Source of the DNA: Isoetes taiwanensis
Taxonomy: Eukaryota; Streptophyta; Lycopodiopsida; Isoetales; Isoetaceae
Length of the DNA stretch: 64,000 nucleotides
Reading direction: 5' to 3'
Assembly (NCBI GenBank): GCA_021234155.1
Contig: JAJEKV010000004.1
Coordinates: forward strand, 15,743,059-15,807,058
A program made the position numbers and the translations under genes. The notes beneath the pieces are model-generated. The model did no database searches and had not been told where the DNA came from. It saw only the letters and a list, made by a program, of their open reading frames with translations. This document shows positions 47,401-58,565 of this stretch, piece after piece (within the stretch, counting starts at the first letter, position 1; each line of letters starts with the position of its first letter).

Positions 47401-47647
47401 AAATGGAGGATAAAGACTAGAAAGCAAAACACCACCCCTAGAAGACAAAATCTGCAAACCAAAAGACAAACCCACACATAGTTCAGATTTGCCTTCTCCA
47501 CCCATCCAAGTCTTCTAAGGTTGCTGGTGTCATCACGTAGGATCAATTGCGAGGGAACCTATTAAATATATGGTATATATTGATATGAAGCTGGGAGGGC
47601 CCTGAAGTGGCTTACAGAAGATGGGTTACTTAGAAACTATTTGAAGG

Positions 47648-48597
47648 TTAAACGCTGCTATGCCAACTAGTTGTTGAAAAAAGATGTTCATGCAAACTCC
47701 CTTTCATGTACTCGTGCACTACAAACATTGTATCTCCCTCGTAACAGAAACCTCTTAGTCCCAACAAATTCTTGCGCCTAACACTTGCAATCACATGGAA
47801 ATAATTTATTATTTCATCAGCCTCCCTTAGGAACACGGTTTTCACTTCAGCCTTAGATCCATCACTTGTTGTTATATGAGGGTCATCGTTTGGTATGCTC
47901 CAGCTTCTGGTATAGGCAGAGATATCCTTATGGCTAAACCTTGGAAGAAAGTCCACGGCGTGGCTCAGCCAAATTGCATGACTGGTTTCATCTGTTAATT
48001 TTTGTCTAGTAGATTCTGATATCAACAGCTTTTCTTTGACAATCCATAGCTGGTCACAGATGTAACCAAAAGTAGGACGCTTATGCTCCTTCTGCTCCCA
48101 ACAACGCTCCACCAAATTCTTCCCAATTCGTCCTGAAAGACTAGATTCCTGCTGTTAATGCAACTTGGTAGAAAAATCCCTGTTTCTAACACTGGGATTA
48201 AGCCATAAGAAACATAATATCTGAATTGCTTTCCAAGTGAAACATAATTGGATGTCTTAAAATTCTTTATCAATGCACGCTTGTCTTGTTCATAACCCCA
48301 ACTCAAAAATGCCTGCAAAGTTTCAAAGTCAAGAGCTGTATACAACTCTTCTCCAACTGCTGCCAATTCTGGCTGCAATATTTCTGGAAAGCAACGAAAC
48401 CATAGCCCAGCATATTGCGCAACCGAATTAACCAAAGACTTGGTCACAAAACACTGATTATGATAAATCGAGCTTTTGTCTACGATTTTGTCGACCTTGA
48501 AAGGAAGAGACATCAAATCCTTAACCCAATTCCGCACTTTTGCACCCGGTTCAAACTTGCCCGCCTTCGGAAACAGAGCACTAGCCAGTTCCATTCG
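47648..48597 (-). pseudogene. Protein kinase-like gene, frameshifted and truncated
   Basis: The first frame (48597 to about 48130) reads MELASALFPKAGKFEPGAKV and RYYVSYGLIPVLETGIFLPS. After a frame change near 48,150 it continues SLSGRIGKNLVERCWEQKEH, KRPTFGYICDQLWIVKEKLL, like the RCW-(x)n-RPTF end of a kinase C-lobe. Then come SIPNDDPHITTSDGSKAEVK and RRKNLLGLRGFCYEGDTMFV then VHEYMKGSLHEHLF, like the N-lobe hinge (HxNLVxLxGxC, VxEYMxxGSL) of a receptor-like kinase. So a C-lobe-like piece precedes an N-lobe-like piece, as in a tandem kinase or a rearranged copy. The catalytic loop is absent and the frame stops after HLFSTTSW. Frameshift and truncation point to a pseudogene. Confidence 0.55.
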
Positions 48598-48642
48598 ATA
48601 AGATAACGCCTGTTTTTTTGCCCTAACCCTAATGGTGCTCAA

Positions 48643-49084
48643 AAATGGTTTTTTGTCAGATGGTCAAAACAGAGCATGCAAGGCTGGAATTTGACCGCCC
48701 CTCAAAACACGCGGAAAAAATTGGCAAATGAAGGGTAGCACTTGGGCACTTGCTTGTCAGTAGGTTCCCCAATGACTCTTAGCGGCGCCTCACATGTAAA
48801 TCTTTTAGTATATGCTATGTATTATGGTTAAAGCATGTATTATGGTTTCTGAGCCCTTGGATAGTGGCACATTTCATAGCATATTCCCCCTCCACAGATC
48901 CTGCTCGCCCATCTGAGGTCTTTCTCGGGTCAAACTGGCCCCTGTTGACCCGACTTTAAAGGGGGGCACTAGGAAACCATCAACCATTGGTTAAAATAGT
49001 ATTTTGGCATCTGTGTATAGTATAATATTTGCCCAATCATACAATACAGTGTCACAGTAATGTTTGCCCAATCACACAGTACAC
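48643..49084. other. Spacer, nothing recognised
   Basis: This would be the upstream region of the kinase-like gene. There is no repeat or motif I can support. Confidence 0.4.
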
Positions 49085-49280
49085 TTTAGAACTCAAACAT
49101 ATGAACATGATTCCAACTTCACATGAGCCTGGGGAATCGAACCCCGGTTCCAATCCAATGCTCAAGGCTTACCTATGGGAACCATAAGATACTTTAGAAC
49201 TCAAATATATGAACATGATTCCAACTTCACATGAGCCTGGGGAATCGAACCCCGGTTCCAATCCAATGCTCAAGGCTTAT
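49085..49280. repeat. Tandem duplication (108 bp) with a tRNA B-box-like motif
   Basis: TTTAGAACTCAAA(C/T)ATATG starts at 49085 and again at 49193. Each copy contains GGGGAATCGAACCCCGG, whose reverse complement carries GGTTCGATTCC, the polymerase III B box. No A box lies at the right distance, so it is not a tRNA gene. Confidence 0.75.
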
Positions 49281-49282
49281 TT

Positions 49283-49788
49283 GCTTGCTTCATTGTCCAG
49301 GAATAAGCTTGTAGCTATTGCATCAATTCGCACAGGGTCCCACAGGCTACGGATTGAGACAAGTAGATGGGAGCGGTCGCAATTGCCGCGAGAAGCGAGA
49401 CTATATGCCTGTTGCCAGTTACAGGTTATTGAAGATGAAAGCCATACTCTTCTGAGTTGCCCTGCTTTTGAGATAGTTCGGAATCATTTTTTGACTTTAG
49501 CATTCCATTCCACGCTTCCACACCTTCTCAGAGCACCATCTGTGCATGACTTGGCATTATACATACTTGAGGTTCTAGATAAACGTCTGCAATTATTGAG
49601 CCCTCAGTAGTCATTATCTCTGCTTGTCTAGTATCATCATTACTACAAAGGTTTTTCCCTTGAAAACCTTTCGAGGCAGGGGTTTTTTAATCCTAGTAGT
49701 AATGATTGTACTAGCCCATTGTATGGGTCCCATGACCTATTGGTCTCCGTGGACGTTAAAAAAACTATTCTATTCTATTCTATTCTTT
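49283..49788 (+). mobile_element. Non-L1 LINE, 3' fragment, ATTCT-repeat tail
   Basis: The frame reads KAYLLASLSRNKLVAIASIR, then TGSHRLRIETSRWERSQLPR and CCQLQVIEDESHTLLSCPAF, the same C-terminal zinc-type end as the copy at 28.7-30.1 kb (RTGVHHLRIE, CCQVGAVEDKCHTLQSCPAY). It ends at a stop near 49,610. The 3' region has GGGTCCCATGACC, TCTCCGTGGACGTTAAAAAA and (CTATT)n at 49766-49788. Severe 5' truncation. Confidence 0.75.
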
Positions 49789-49964
49789 ACCAAAATATCA
49801 GAAAAAGGAGCGTCTCATCATCATCTTGTATCCACGTGTTAGAACCTGCATATTCTCACCTCATGTTCCAGTGCCTGCACAATAGAAAGATGTTGATCAT
49901 AGTGACTACATGATTTCCGCTTTGAAGTCCCATTCACTTTCTTAATCATGTCATGCAATGATAA

Positions 49965-50032
49965 CCAGTGGGTTTTGAACCTGGGCGGGGCACACCCGTA
50001 TCTAATGGTCTAACCACTCGACTATGATCACC
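49965..50032 (-). other. tRNA-like sequence, possible SINE head
   Basis: On the minus strand it reads GGTGATCA, an A-box-like TAGTCGAGTGGTTAGA (50024-50009) and a B-box GGTTCAAAACCC (49981-49970), at a spacing normal for tRNA genes. The acceptor stem does not pair, so it is not a working tRNA. It could be a tRNA pseudogene or the promoter head of a SINE. Confidence 0.5.
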
Positions 50033-50226
50033 ATGAACATAGATCATTCATGCCACCCAATGATTTTCCTATTATCAATAAATTATTTACGACTGCCTCT
50101 GATGGACAATTAACATTTACATCCCTCCATGGACATCATTGGTCAGAAGTATTATATGACTGTTTCTTTACATATGGCATCAATAGCTTATGGATCAAAT
50201 ACATATTATATAAATAGCTAAGCCCC

Positions 50227-50406
50227 AACATTCATGATTTTCAATGCACTCATGGGCCATCCATGTACCCCATGGCCAAAAATTCAAATTTACTTCGTTG
50301 CTTTTTAGGTAGTCGTTGCTTAATTTGTTAATTAGGTGAAATATATATACAATAATTGGATGGGGTACATGGATGGCCCATGAGTGCATTGAAAATCATG
50401 AATGTT
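50227..50406. repeat. Perfect 46-bp inverted repeat (foldback, 88-bp loop)
   Basis: Arms 50227-50272 and 50361-50406 are exact reverse complements (AACATTCATGATTTTCAATG ... and TGGGGTACATGGATGGCCCA ...). The RNA would form a long perfect hairpin. There is no coding content apart from mirror-image open frames. Confidence 0.95.
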
Positions 50407-51264
50407 TAGGGTTGCTTTTTCAAAATTTAAGTAGGTAGTTGCTTTGAAAATCATGAAAGTTTAGGTAGTCGTTGCTTTTTCAAAATTTAAAATGAGAAAA
50501 AGGCACGCTTATAAAGATGCCCCCATCCTCTCTCATGCCTCATGAGCCCAGCCCGTCACGCCCGTCACCCCCCGTCTCGCACGTCAAGCCCTTCACCCTC
50601 AGGAATTCACTGGTTTTCAGTTTTCCTCTTCCTTTTGTTTTCTCAAGCCCTGGCTCGCAAAATCTCCACACAAGGAGCTCCTCGCCATAGCCAAATCTTC
50701 GTCGGATCTGTCCCAAATTAGTCTCCTACTATTCTGCACTTAGATCTTGTCCCTTCCGAGCCCATCTGTGTCCAATCTTTGATTCCAATGGCTCCCTGGC
50801 TGCCCAGAAGGTTAATTCATCTTAATTAATCTATTTATTCATTTCCTTCTTCCTCAAAAAATCCATTTTGTGTTGTCAGCTTTGGGTCCTTGAATAAAGT
50901 TTTTGTGGGACATGATATTCAGATAGTGCTGGAATACAACGAAAATTTGTGGCTTATGTATCTGGGCATCGCCACTATACATGGAATAGATATCTTCTTA
51001 TTTGCACCGGAGAGTTATGCTGCGCGAATAAATGAGGGTATGAGAAAAGCAGGATTTCCAGGCTGTTTACAAATGTTTAGGAGGAAAAATGACTACTTTT
51101 AGATGCTGCCCACTTTTTCATGGTGCAAAAGGCTGGAAAAGATTGCCCCTCGACAGGACTGGGAAAGTGGAAAAGAAAACCAATCTATATAGTAGACAAT
51201 AGGAAATGGCCTATTCCAAGTTAAAGGGTAGCAGCAGCACTATTGACGATCCCCCATAGATAGC
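50407..51264. other. Spacer with one unrecognised ORF
   Basis: About 50,500-50,800 is pyrimidine-rich and resembles a plant 5' UTR or promoter. A plus-strand frame at 50890-51102 (MNKVFVGHDIQIVLEYNENL, RINEGMRKAGFPGCLQMFRR) looks protein-like and follows a possible acceptor (TTGTTGTCAG near 50,880), but I cannot name it. Confidence 0.3.
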
Positions 51265-51382
<118 letters not shown>

Positions 51383-51568
51383 CAGGCTTGCCATAGCAGC
51401 GGCTATAGCAAGAAATTTATAGAAACCCATAGTAAGAAATCCAAAGGGTTTTCAAGAAAGGCAGAAGGGCCAGGACCGGAATCAACAGAAGGAGCTCCTC
51501 ACACTCAAGGATTTCACACTCTAAAACATCCCCATCTACACGAAGGAGCTTTCCGCCGAACACACTCG

Positions 51569-52376
51569 AAAGGCAAGCCATTCTCCAAGCTGAGCAAGAT
51601 CCATTATTTGGCCCTGGGGGTTGTTGATTGTCATCTCAAAAGCTGGAGACAGTGAAAATTGCATGCACCCAAAAATTACAATGGATTATCAGATACCAAA
51701 GGAATTCAAAATATGGAAACTCAACTTCCAATTCTTTTCAATGATAATCTCTGCATCTATAGCATGTCTTTCCAATGCATGAATAATGAGGCAGGTGCTA
51801 TTGTAGAGTCTCCTACTTGTAGAAATAGACCTTAGTAACATAATCATGCCAACCTTTCAAACCATATATAAAGCATGTTCCCTTTCTATTTTGTTTGATG
51901 CAAAAAAAACCTGGGATAGACACATGTCCTTAAAAAAAAAAATGAAAAAAAAAATGACAGAAAGAGCACAGGAACAACCATCCGTCCATTTCCCCTGTTT
52001 TTTCTGTTTCGGATGCTCTGCTCGGCCTTGCAAATCCGTCCTCTAGTCGTCAAACCTGGCGCTGTAGAGCCATGCTTCTTTTGGGGTGGCCATGTTTAAA
52101 GCCCCATCGACCTAGCAGAGCAAGAAAACAGTATGAAGATGTGGCCAATCCGTTGGCATTGAGCGCTAGCTTCTCTCTTCTGGATTCTGAGCAAGTAGCG
52201 ATTATCATTGGCCAGAATACCTGAGGAAGATGATTGCTGCACACAAATAATAGCCGGCAGAACTAGATATGTTTGTGATTTGGAGGGATTTGGGCCCACA
52301 AACAACATATGATTTCACCATGCAAGCCTGTCTATCAAGCTTGGATCTTGCTCAGCTTGGAGAATGGCTTGCCTTT
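51569..52376. repeat. 35-bp perfect inverted repeat 738 bp apart
   Basis: The arm 51569-51603 (AAAGGCAAGCCATTCTCC ...) is the exact reverse complement of 52342-52376. Similarity stops sharply at both ends. The interior shows no gene. It may be terminal repeats of a small element or a fragment pair. Confidence 0.85.
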
Positions 52377-54813
52377 TTTTTCTTTGAAGCCACTTGAAGA
52401 AGGCCCAGATGCTTAAGTTCGCATTATTTTGTAGCTGAATGACGTAACTAAAAGGGCTGAAAATTTAGGGTCCTCTACTGCTAGACCGCCAAGGAGATTC
52501 GCCGTAGAAAAGGTAGTCAACAATCTGCAAATTGTAATGGCTGCAGCTATTCTTGCATTTTGCCACCATATCTGCAGCAGATTTAAGAGACCGATGCACA
52601 AGGCCATGCCATTTTGTGGCCAAGTTCAATAATGACGACCGGAATCATAGACCTGGTAAGTAAACAGTCCTGATGCTTTGTTCTTTAACTTTGCCCAAGT
52701 GCTCTCTGCTCTACAAATCCAGTTTATTGCTATGACCTAAATTTGCCAATTTGTCTTAGAAACTACTGTTCTAAGAGATGGGATTCTAAGAGCTTGGTTA
52801 TGACTTCTCCAATCCCATCTATGAACGCTCTCTCCGACAAAATCACATTTCATTTCAAAGGCTACCAAATCAGAAAAAATAATCCCCTAATTCTTGAGAA
52901 ATAGATCAAGCTGATCATCTAGGTAGATCTTTTTTTCCGCAAAGAGTAGAGTTTTTTCAATGATCCCTCGTAGTGAAAAGCAAAGCAAGGTTCATGGTCA
53001 AGTTACCAATATTCTACTATTAGTGACTCACCAGAATCAGAATCGGTTGCTCTTTGATTACATATTATGTTGTTGTTCTAAGCAAAGAACATAAAAGTGT
53101 AGCCATGTACTTTGCCCAGTGCTCTAATAGCTTGCAGCTGTATAGCAATTACAGAACATGGAACAATATTTGTGGAGTTGATGGTCGTGCTATATTGTAG
53201 AAAAAAAAGGGCGTTTAATGTTTTGGCTATGGCAGAAGGTGGTTCAGCTAAATTGCATGTTTTTATATTTCTTCGGATAGATCACTGAACTGTCTTAGCA
53301 TCTGTGTCTGGCGATATCAATTGCCCCTTGCGGACATTGCCAATGACTAGTTGCTGGATCCTTTAGCTTGAATCTGAGTAAAATAGTTGATCTTCTGATT
53401 GCTTTTGCTTTTATGATGCTGTTGGACAATTTTGTCTATAGTGTTGTATTATGTAGTGTTCATTACAGGAAGACGAAGACGATCGATGCCAACATAGAGT
53501 TGCTCAATATGACATATGCTGCTACACTGCACTCTAAATGTGAAATTGAAGGCAACTGAAAGCACATAACATGGCATTTAGTTCATCTTTGTGATTTTTA
53601 AACTGAGATACATGTCAATGCCATTGAAAGATTCAGCAGCAAAAATCAGTTATAAGTTCAATAGCAATGGTCAGCCATCTTCCTTCAGAATCTGATAAAT
53701 ATTCCTAGAGGGGCAGCCTCCTCCAATACGAACCAAGGTAAAGTCCTCCAAATCCATAGCTGCAATTATCCCATCTACCATGGCAATCTTCTCTCCACAA
53801 GGAATATTCTCTCCACAAGGAATATGGTCTGGAAGCTATAACCATCTAGTATGGCAATCTACCAAAAGATTGCGGCCCTGCGGACCTGCTGTGCTAGGCA
53901 GGTAGTACACGCCCCGACTTTCTTACTCTGCAAGCAATCGACCACTCTTGCTATGCAAGCAATCCTGGAGCTAAGAAACCAGTCCAACTTTCGGATTTCC
54001 ATCACTGGAGCCGGTAGATTCATCGATTCCTAATTTGTCTGGCGCCTTAAGAATGAAGGTGATGTTCCACACTCATAAACCAATGAGCAGTCTGATACAA
54101 ACTGCTTTACTGTTCTAGAGCACCAGGTTTTATTATTAAAGAATGACGTCTTGCTTGGATTATAGTCTTGGATTATACTCTAATGAGCATTTTTTTTAGC
54201 ACAACTTACATCCTGGACACACAGGTTGTGATTACGTTGATCAACATGCTCATTATGGAGGCTGGAATGGTATGACTCTGCTAGTTAGGGACCAGTCTAT
54301 ATTTAATTGATGTTTGGCAGTTGGTGTATGATGGGCAGAAGTTCGCGTCCTGGATTGCACGCCTGGCTGTCCACATTTCATACCAAAGATGATAAAGGGA
54401 TCTCGGATAGCATGCCACATCAAAGTAAACTGTATTTCATTGTTCGAAGGTCGTTTTGCACGTATTGGCAAACTACATCAGCAGTTATGTATGCTCCTAA
54501 ACTCCTGCAGCCAATGGTGGAATAAGCATGAAAATATAGGCAAAGCAAGCTGCAGATCCCACAAAGTTGAACCTACAATTAACCATGTTTACATTTTCCT
54601 ACTTTTGCCTCGACGAGAAGCAAAACTGCCTTCTTCTAAAACCAAATGCAGCTCCACACAATGGTTGGTTTTGTTCCAGGAATGCAATTCCTACACAGCT
54701 AATTGAACACTGTAACGAGTCGTTATGCTCAATATTCTTCTATCGTGCAGGCACTGAACACAAGGCAACAAAATGCAGGTTCAAATTTTGCATGTTCTAG
54801 CATGTATAGACGA
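52377..54813. other. Intergenic stretch, no gene identified
   Basis: Open frames are short and unrecognised. About 53790-53826 holds a tandem 18-mer (TCTCTCCACAAGGAATAT). Nothing else is assignable. Confidence 0.45.
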
Positions 54814-55213
54814 GTTGGGGAAGAGAAACGTTCGCGACGGCCTTGGCCGCTGCGATAAGTTTCTTGTAATGTTAATTCATGTGGAGGCATCTCACTCAAA
54901 ATTTGCACATTCAAAAATTCAATAGGATAAACCCCTGCACCAATCCATCAACAATTCGATCAACACTATAATACACGATAGATGTATCATGCAACCACTT
55001 TGTCATCCTCTGTTTTATTTTGTTTATATCCTCGTTTAGTGACGTAGGTGTTACGGCTTATAGCCAGCTCGTGGAGCAGCTCAATCTCAACAAGGATTTA
55101 CTTAGAAGACCTTCGTATAGGGGGATAGCCTATATGGTCTATGAGGTAAATTAATTATACAAGAAACTTATCGCGGCGGCCAAGTCCGCCGCGAACGTTT
55201 CTCTTCTTCCAAC
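54814..55213. mobile_element. MITE-like element with about 65-bp inverted arms
   Basis: The left arm reads GTTGGGGAAGAGAAACGTTC, then GCGATAAGTTTCTTGTA. The right arm, on the minus strand, reads GTTGGAAGAAGAGAAACGTTC, then GCGATAAGTTTCTTGTA. The right arm contains an inner palindrome CGCGGCGGCCAAGTCCGCCGCG-type hairpin (about 55,171-55,192). About 400 bp, no coding. No clear target duplication. Confidence 0.75.
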
Positions 55214-56827
55214 CCTATCAACCAGACTTATGATATGTTCCAGATATTATCTAGCTTGAGATTTGTGATAGTTCAGCTTCCACAATAGGCATCCTTGAAT
55301 TACAACTGATAGATTCAAACAAAGGTCATCGCTTATTCTTCCTATCACTCTATCAACTTCCAGGAATCGAACCTGCAGTATAGCCATGTGTTTTGTGCTT
55401 TCAAGATAAATGCTATGGCCGTTGTAAAGCAAACTTTTTGTATTAACAATTGGTGCGTGTTTTAGAACGGCATGGGCAGGGTGTAGTATCTGATATGAAT
55501 AATAAAAAAATGATATTAAAACCTAAAGGTTACTGATGACACGTCACTAGTCAGTATTGCGGCAGAAAAAAAAAGGGCAGCCGATATCAACGCGATAGAA
55601 TTTGTTGCCAGGACTTCGTGGTTGCCGAATTTCTTGCCAGATTGCCGGTTCTGCTATTACTTGGGATCCTGGACTGCCGTTTTTGGGCTTCTTGCTTCTG
55701 ATTGCTTTCGCAGAAATGGTGGACAGACTTTCTTACACAACGATGGCAGAATAGGGCTTAAAGACTTACTTTTCTAGCCAGAGCTTGAAAAAGTTTACTT
55801 CTAGCCTTGGGGTATTCTATGGGTTTTTTTGCACAGCCATGGCGAAACTGGGCCGTCTTAACAGAGAATAACAGAGAATTACTTTCATAGACTTGCTAGG
55901 TTATTTTCTGGGTTCAAATCCTGGAATGTTTAAGAGAAAAACTAGAGGAAAGCCATTAGAACCCTGTATGCATGCAGGCTCTTCTTCCACAAACAAATAG
56001 GTAGCGGTCAGACCAAGGGAAGACAGAGGGTCTGAAATCAAGAAAACAAATCCGACAAACATTCTAGACTGGACAGATGCAAGAAAACTTACAGATAGAT
56101 GCAAGAAAACTTACAGACTGGACTGATGCAGAGCAAATCCGAGCACATCCGAGCACAGTTTTAGAATTATTCAGAGTTATAGGTGCACAAGATCTACGAG
56201 TTATATACAGGTGGCCAAGGCCAAATAACCAGACAAATCTGCAGACTATCCACTGCCATAGCTAGTGGACAGAGATTATACACTGCCATAGCTTAGCTTG
56301 TGGACACCATAACGACAACCTAGACGGAGTTCGACGGATTGAATTTATCAGAAAAAACATGGCAACAAAAGCAACAAATCGATTGCGGCGCAAAAAAAAT
56401 ATCCACGACAAAAACAGAAAATAGAAATTGAAAGCTCAATTATATATGTGTAGAAAGGCAAGATATTTATTTATTTTGGTTTTAGTATAAGTAATTAAAG
56501 GGTTCAACTTTTTTTGTTCCATTTATCTGTGTGACAACCTTGTCCAACTTTTTGAAAAAGGCCCCACAAGCCTGATCTCCGCCAGCCAACATGCGGCATT
56601 TGCACCACGTGTGCCAAACCGTAACTGTAACCATAATAGCTACGGTCTCGGACTTCCATTTAACAGCCCGTTATCGCCCAACAAGGGGACTAAGTTCCAG
56701 CTATGGCCGCGAAGCAGAACAGAGGCAAAATCATTCTTGGCCATTCCGGCAAATCTCTGATTTTTTCTCTACCTCTGTGCTCCATGTAACAAACCCATTC
56801 AATATGCAGGATTTTGTTTGAGAGGCT
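55214..56827. other. Intergenic stretch, no gene identified
   Basis: About 56077-56115 has a small duplication (GATGCAAGAAAACTTACAGA). About 56,580-56,827 may be upstream sequence of the gene fragment that follows. Confidence 0.4.
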
Positions 56828-57130
56828 TTGTCAATTGATAGGCTCAGATCGCCCAGGCGGCACGGAATATTTTTCTACAACTGTGAGTCGAAAAACGGCA
56901 GCGCTTCATCCACTCCTCCATTTCTAAGCGCTCCTCCAAGCCCACCTCCGGAAGAGGAAGATGGGGATTATAGCTTAAATCAAGCTTCTGTGCCCTTCAG
57001 ATGGGAAGAATCACCGGGAAAACCCAAGGATTCATCGCACAGATGATTTTGAGTTTAGCACTGCAGCTTTTGCAGATCAAGGGGCGGAGCAACGGCCGTT
57101 TTCAAGTATTTAGCTTCATTTTATCTTCAA
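56828..57130 (+). pseudogene. Plant protein fragment with VPFxWEExPGKPK motif (DUF688-like)
   Basis: The frame reads SIDRLRSPRRHGIFFYNCES, a Ser/Pro-rich stretch (SAPPSPPPEEEDGDY), then QASVPFRWEESPGKPKDSS. The (V/I)PF-x-WE-x-x-PGKPK motif is typical of a plant-specific family of unknown function (DUF688-like). After DSSHR the frame stops, but the next frame continues sensibly as DDFEFSTAAFADQGAEQRPF. That implies a small indel near 57,040 or an unseen splice. The start could be upstream of the ATG. Nothing similar follows to 57.8 kb, so only the N-terminal part is here. Confidence 0.5.
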
Positions 57131-57849
57131 ATATGTTCAAGTCTTGCAGTTTATCTTCATCTGTCCATGTCAGCCTCCATCCAATATTCCTCTGTTTTTT
57201 CCCCTCTCGCTTTGTTCCACCAGTGGCTCTATTCCGTCAAGGTAACGAGGAAGAGCTTTGTGTCGAGTAACGAAGAAGAGCATACTATTCGCATTACTGT
57301 TTTCCTTACCTCAGATTCATTGTTTACTTCTTCGACCTAGAAATAGTTCGCCTCCTCAGTTCGGGAAGATTTGGAGCAACCCCTCAACTATGCGAGAAAT
57401 TATCTGCAGGTATTCTTCCGTCTTGCATCCAAAGGGCAAATTACTGTGCTTCTAGCTGGAGAGAATTGAAGCATGCTAAACTTCTTTGCTTCACCTCTGT
57501 TGTTTGAAATTGCAGGAGCATAGTTCAGGTAGAATCCAGCCGAAAGGGATGGTGCTTTTCTTATATATAGGTCGTGCATGAAAGCTCTAATCCCGTTCGA
57601 TATGGCATCCAACATAAGAGATTGCATTTGCCAAGCGTCGAGCATAGCCGGAGAAGATTGTCTCTAAGAATACGTGGCATACAAACATTAAAGTAGATTG
57701 CGGCGCGGAAAAAATAGGGAGGAACAAAAACAAAAATGAAAAACAACAAACTGAATTACATATGTAGAGATTAGCACATGAAGCATACAAATCAACCAAA
57801 AAACTACTTCCTATTTTTGAACGATGAAGTTGAGGTAAAGGATATGGGC
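57131..57849. other. Spacer, no gene seen
   Basis: Short open frames only. This lies between the DUF688-like fragment and the CASP-like exon and probably contains the 3' side of both. Confidence 0.35.
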
Positions 57850-58041
57850 TCAAATAGCTGCAGATATAGCCAACATAATTACTCCAACGTCTAAGCAGAC
57901 GATGAAGATCCTTATTCTTTCACAGAAATTACTGTAGGAACCACAAAATGGATGCCAATTATCATTGCCAGATCCTCTGTAAGCTATGTAGGATGTCTCA
58001 GTTGTAGCCGATGGAATGCCAAAAAGAACAAAGGTAAGGAT
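57850..58041 (-). CDS. CASP-like membrane protein, last exon only
   Basis: The exon is preceded by AATCTGATGCAG and ends in TGA. It reads ILTFVLFGIPSATTETSYIA, YRGSGNDNWHPFCGSYSNFC, ERIRIFIVCLDVGVIMLAIS then AAI. The order of a hydrophobic segment, (x)N-x-NW-x-x-(F/I)C-x-x-(x)n-FC-x-R, and a final hydrophobic segment matches the second half of CASP-like (DUF588) proteins: four-pass plasma-membrane proteins related to Casparian strip scaffolds. The first two membrane segments should lie in exons to the right. I found none before the TRIM at 58.57 kb, so the gene is partial or has a long intron holding the TRIM. Confidence 0.55.
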   Translation of the reverse strand: MLTFVLFGIPSATTETSYIAYRGSGNDNWHPFCGSYSNFCERIRIFIVCLDVGVIMLAISAAI

Positions 58042-58565
58042 CTGCATCAGATTGGGGTTAACGAATTCCAGAATAAATCTCAAATGATTTGCTATTAAGA
58101 GCCAAAATTTTGCTGGAAATCAGGTGGATTAAGCCCAAAATAGTATGGAGAAACTGATAAACATAGTAAATTCTGGTAGCGAAGGGCAGAGCACTGTAAG
58201 AAACAAACAAGGAGTTTGTTCCATCAAAATCTCTATTTTTTGATAAGTAAAACAGGGAATTTTTTAAACAAAAACCTTATTTTGAAGAGTAAATAACTTA
58301 AAACACAAAAAGCCAACCGTCACGAGAAACTTGGTCAGATGCAGGTGGGGTTAGCGCAATCCTTAGAAATGACCCAACAGAAGATCACAAAACTGGCAGG
58401 TCATCAATTTCGCTCACCTCTTCTTGCTTCGCCCAGCCTGAAATACTAGACAAAACCCAGACACAACACATCGGCTGAATTGGGAATCAGCATTTGCAGG
58501 ACCCGAATGGGCTTGGTGAAATGGGCTTGGCGATACCTGAAGCGGTCGCTGCTGTGATGTTCCTA
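58042..58565. other. Spacer, possibly intron of the CASP-like gene
   Basis: No coding segment recognised. AT-rich with no repeats of note. Confidence 0.3.

Noticed and set aside
49085-49280. Tandem tRNA genes
   Set aside because: Only the B-box part is present, with no A box at proper distance and no acceptor stem.
50195-50389. 64-codon frame with WAIHVPHP and TWMAHECIENHE
   Set aside because: Its two halves are the two arms of the perfect foldback, so not independent coding evidence.
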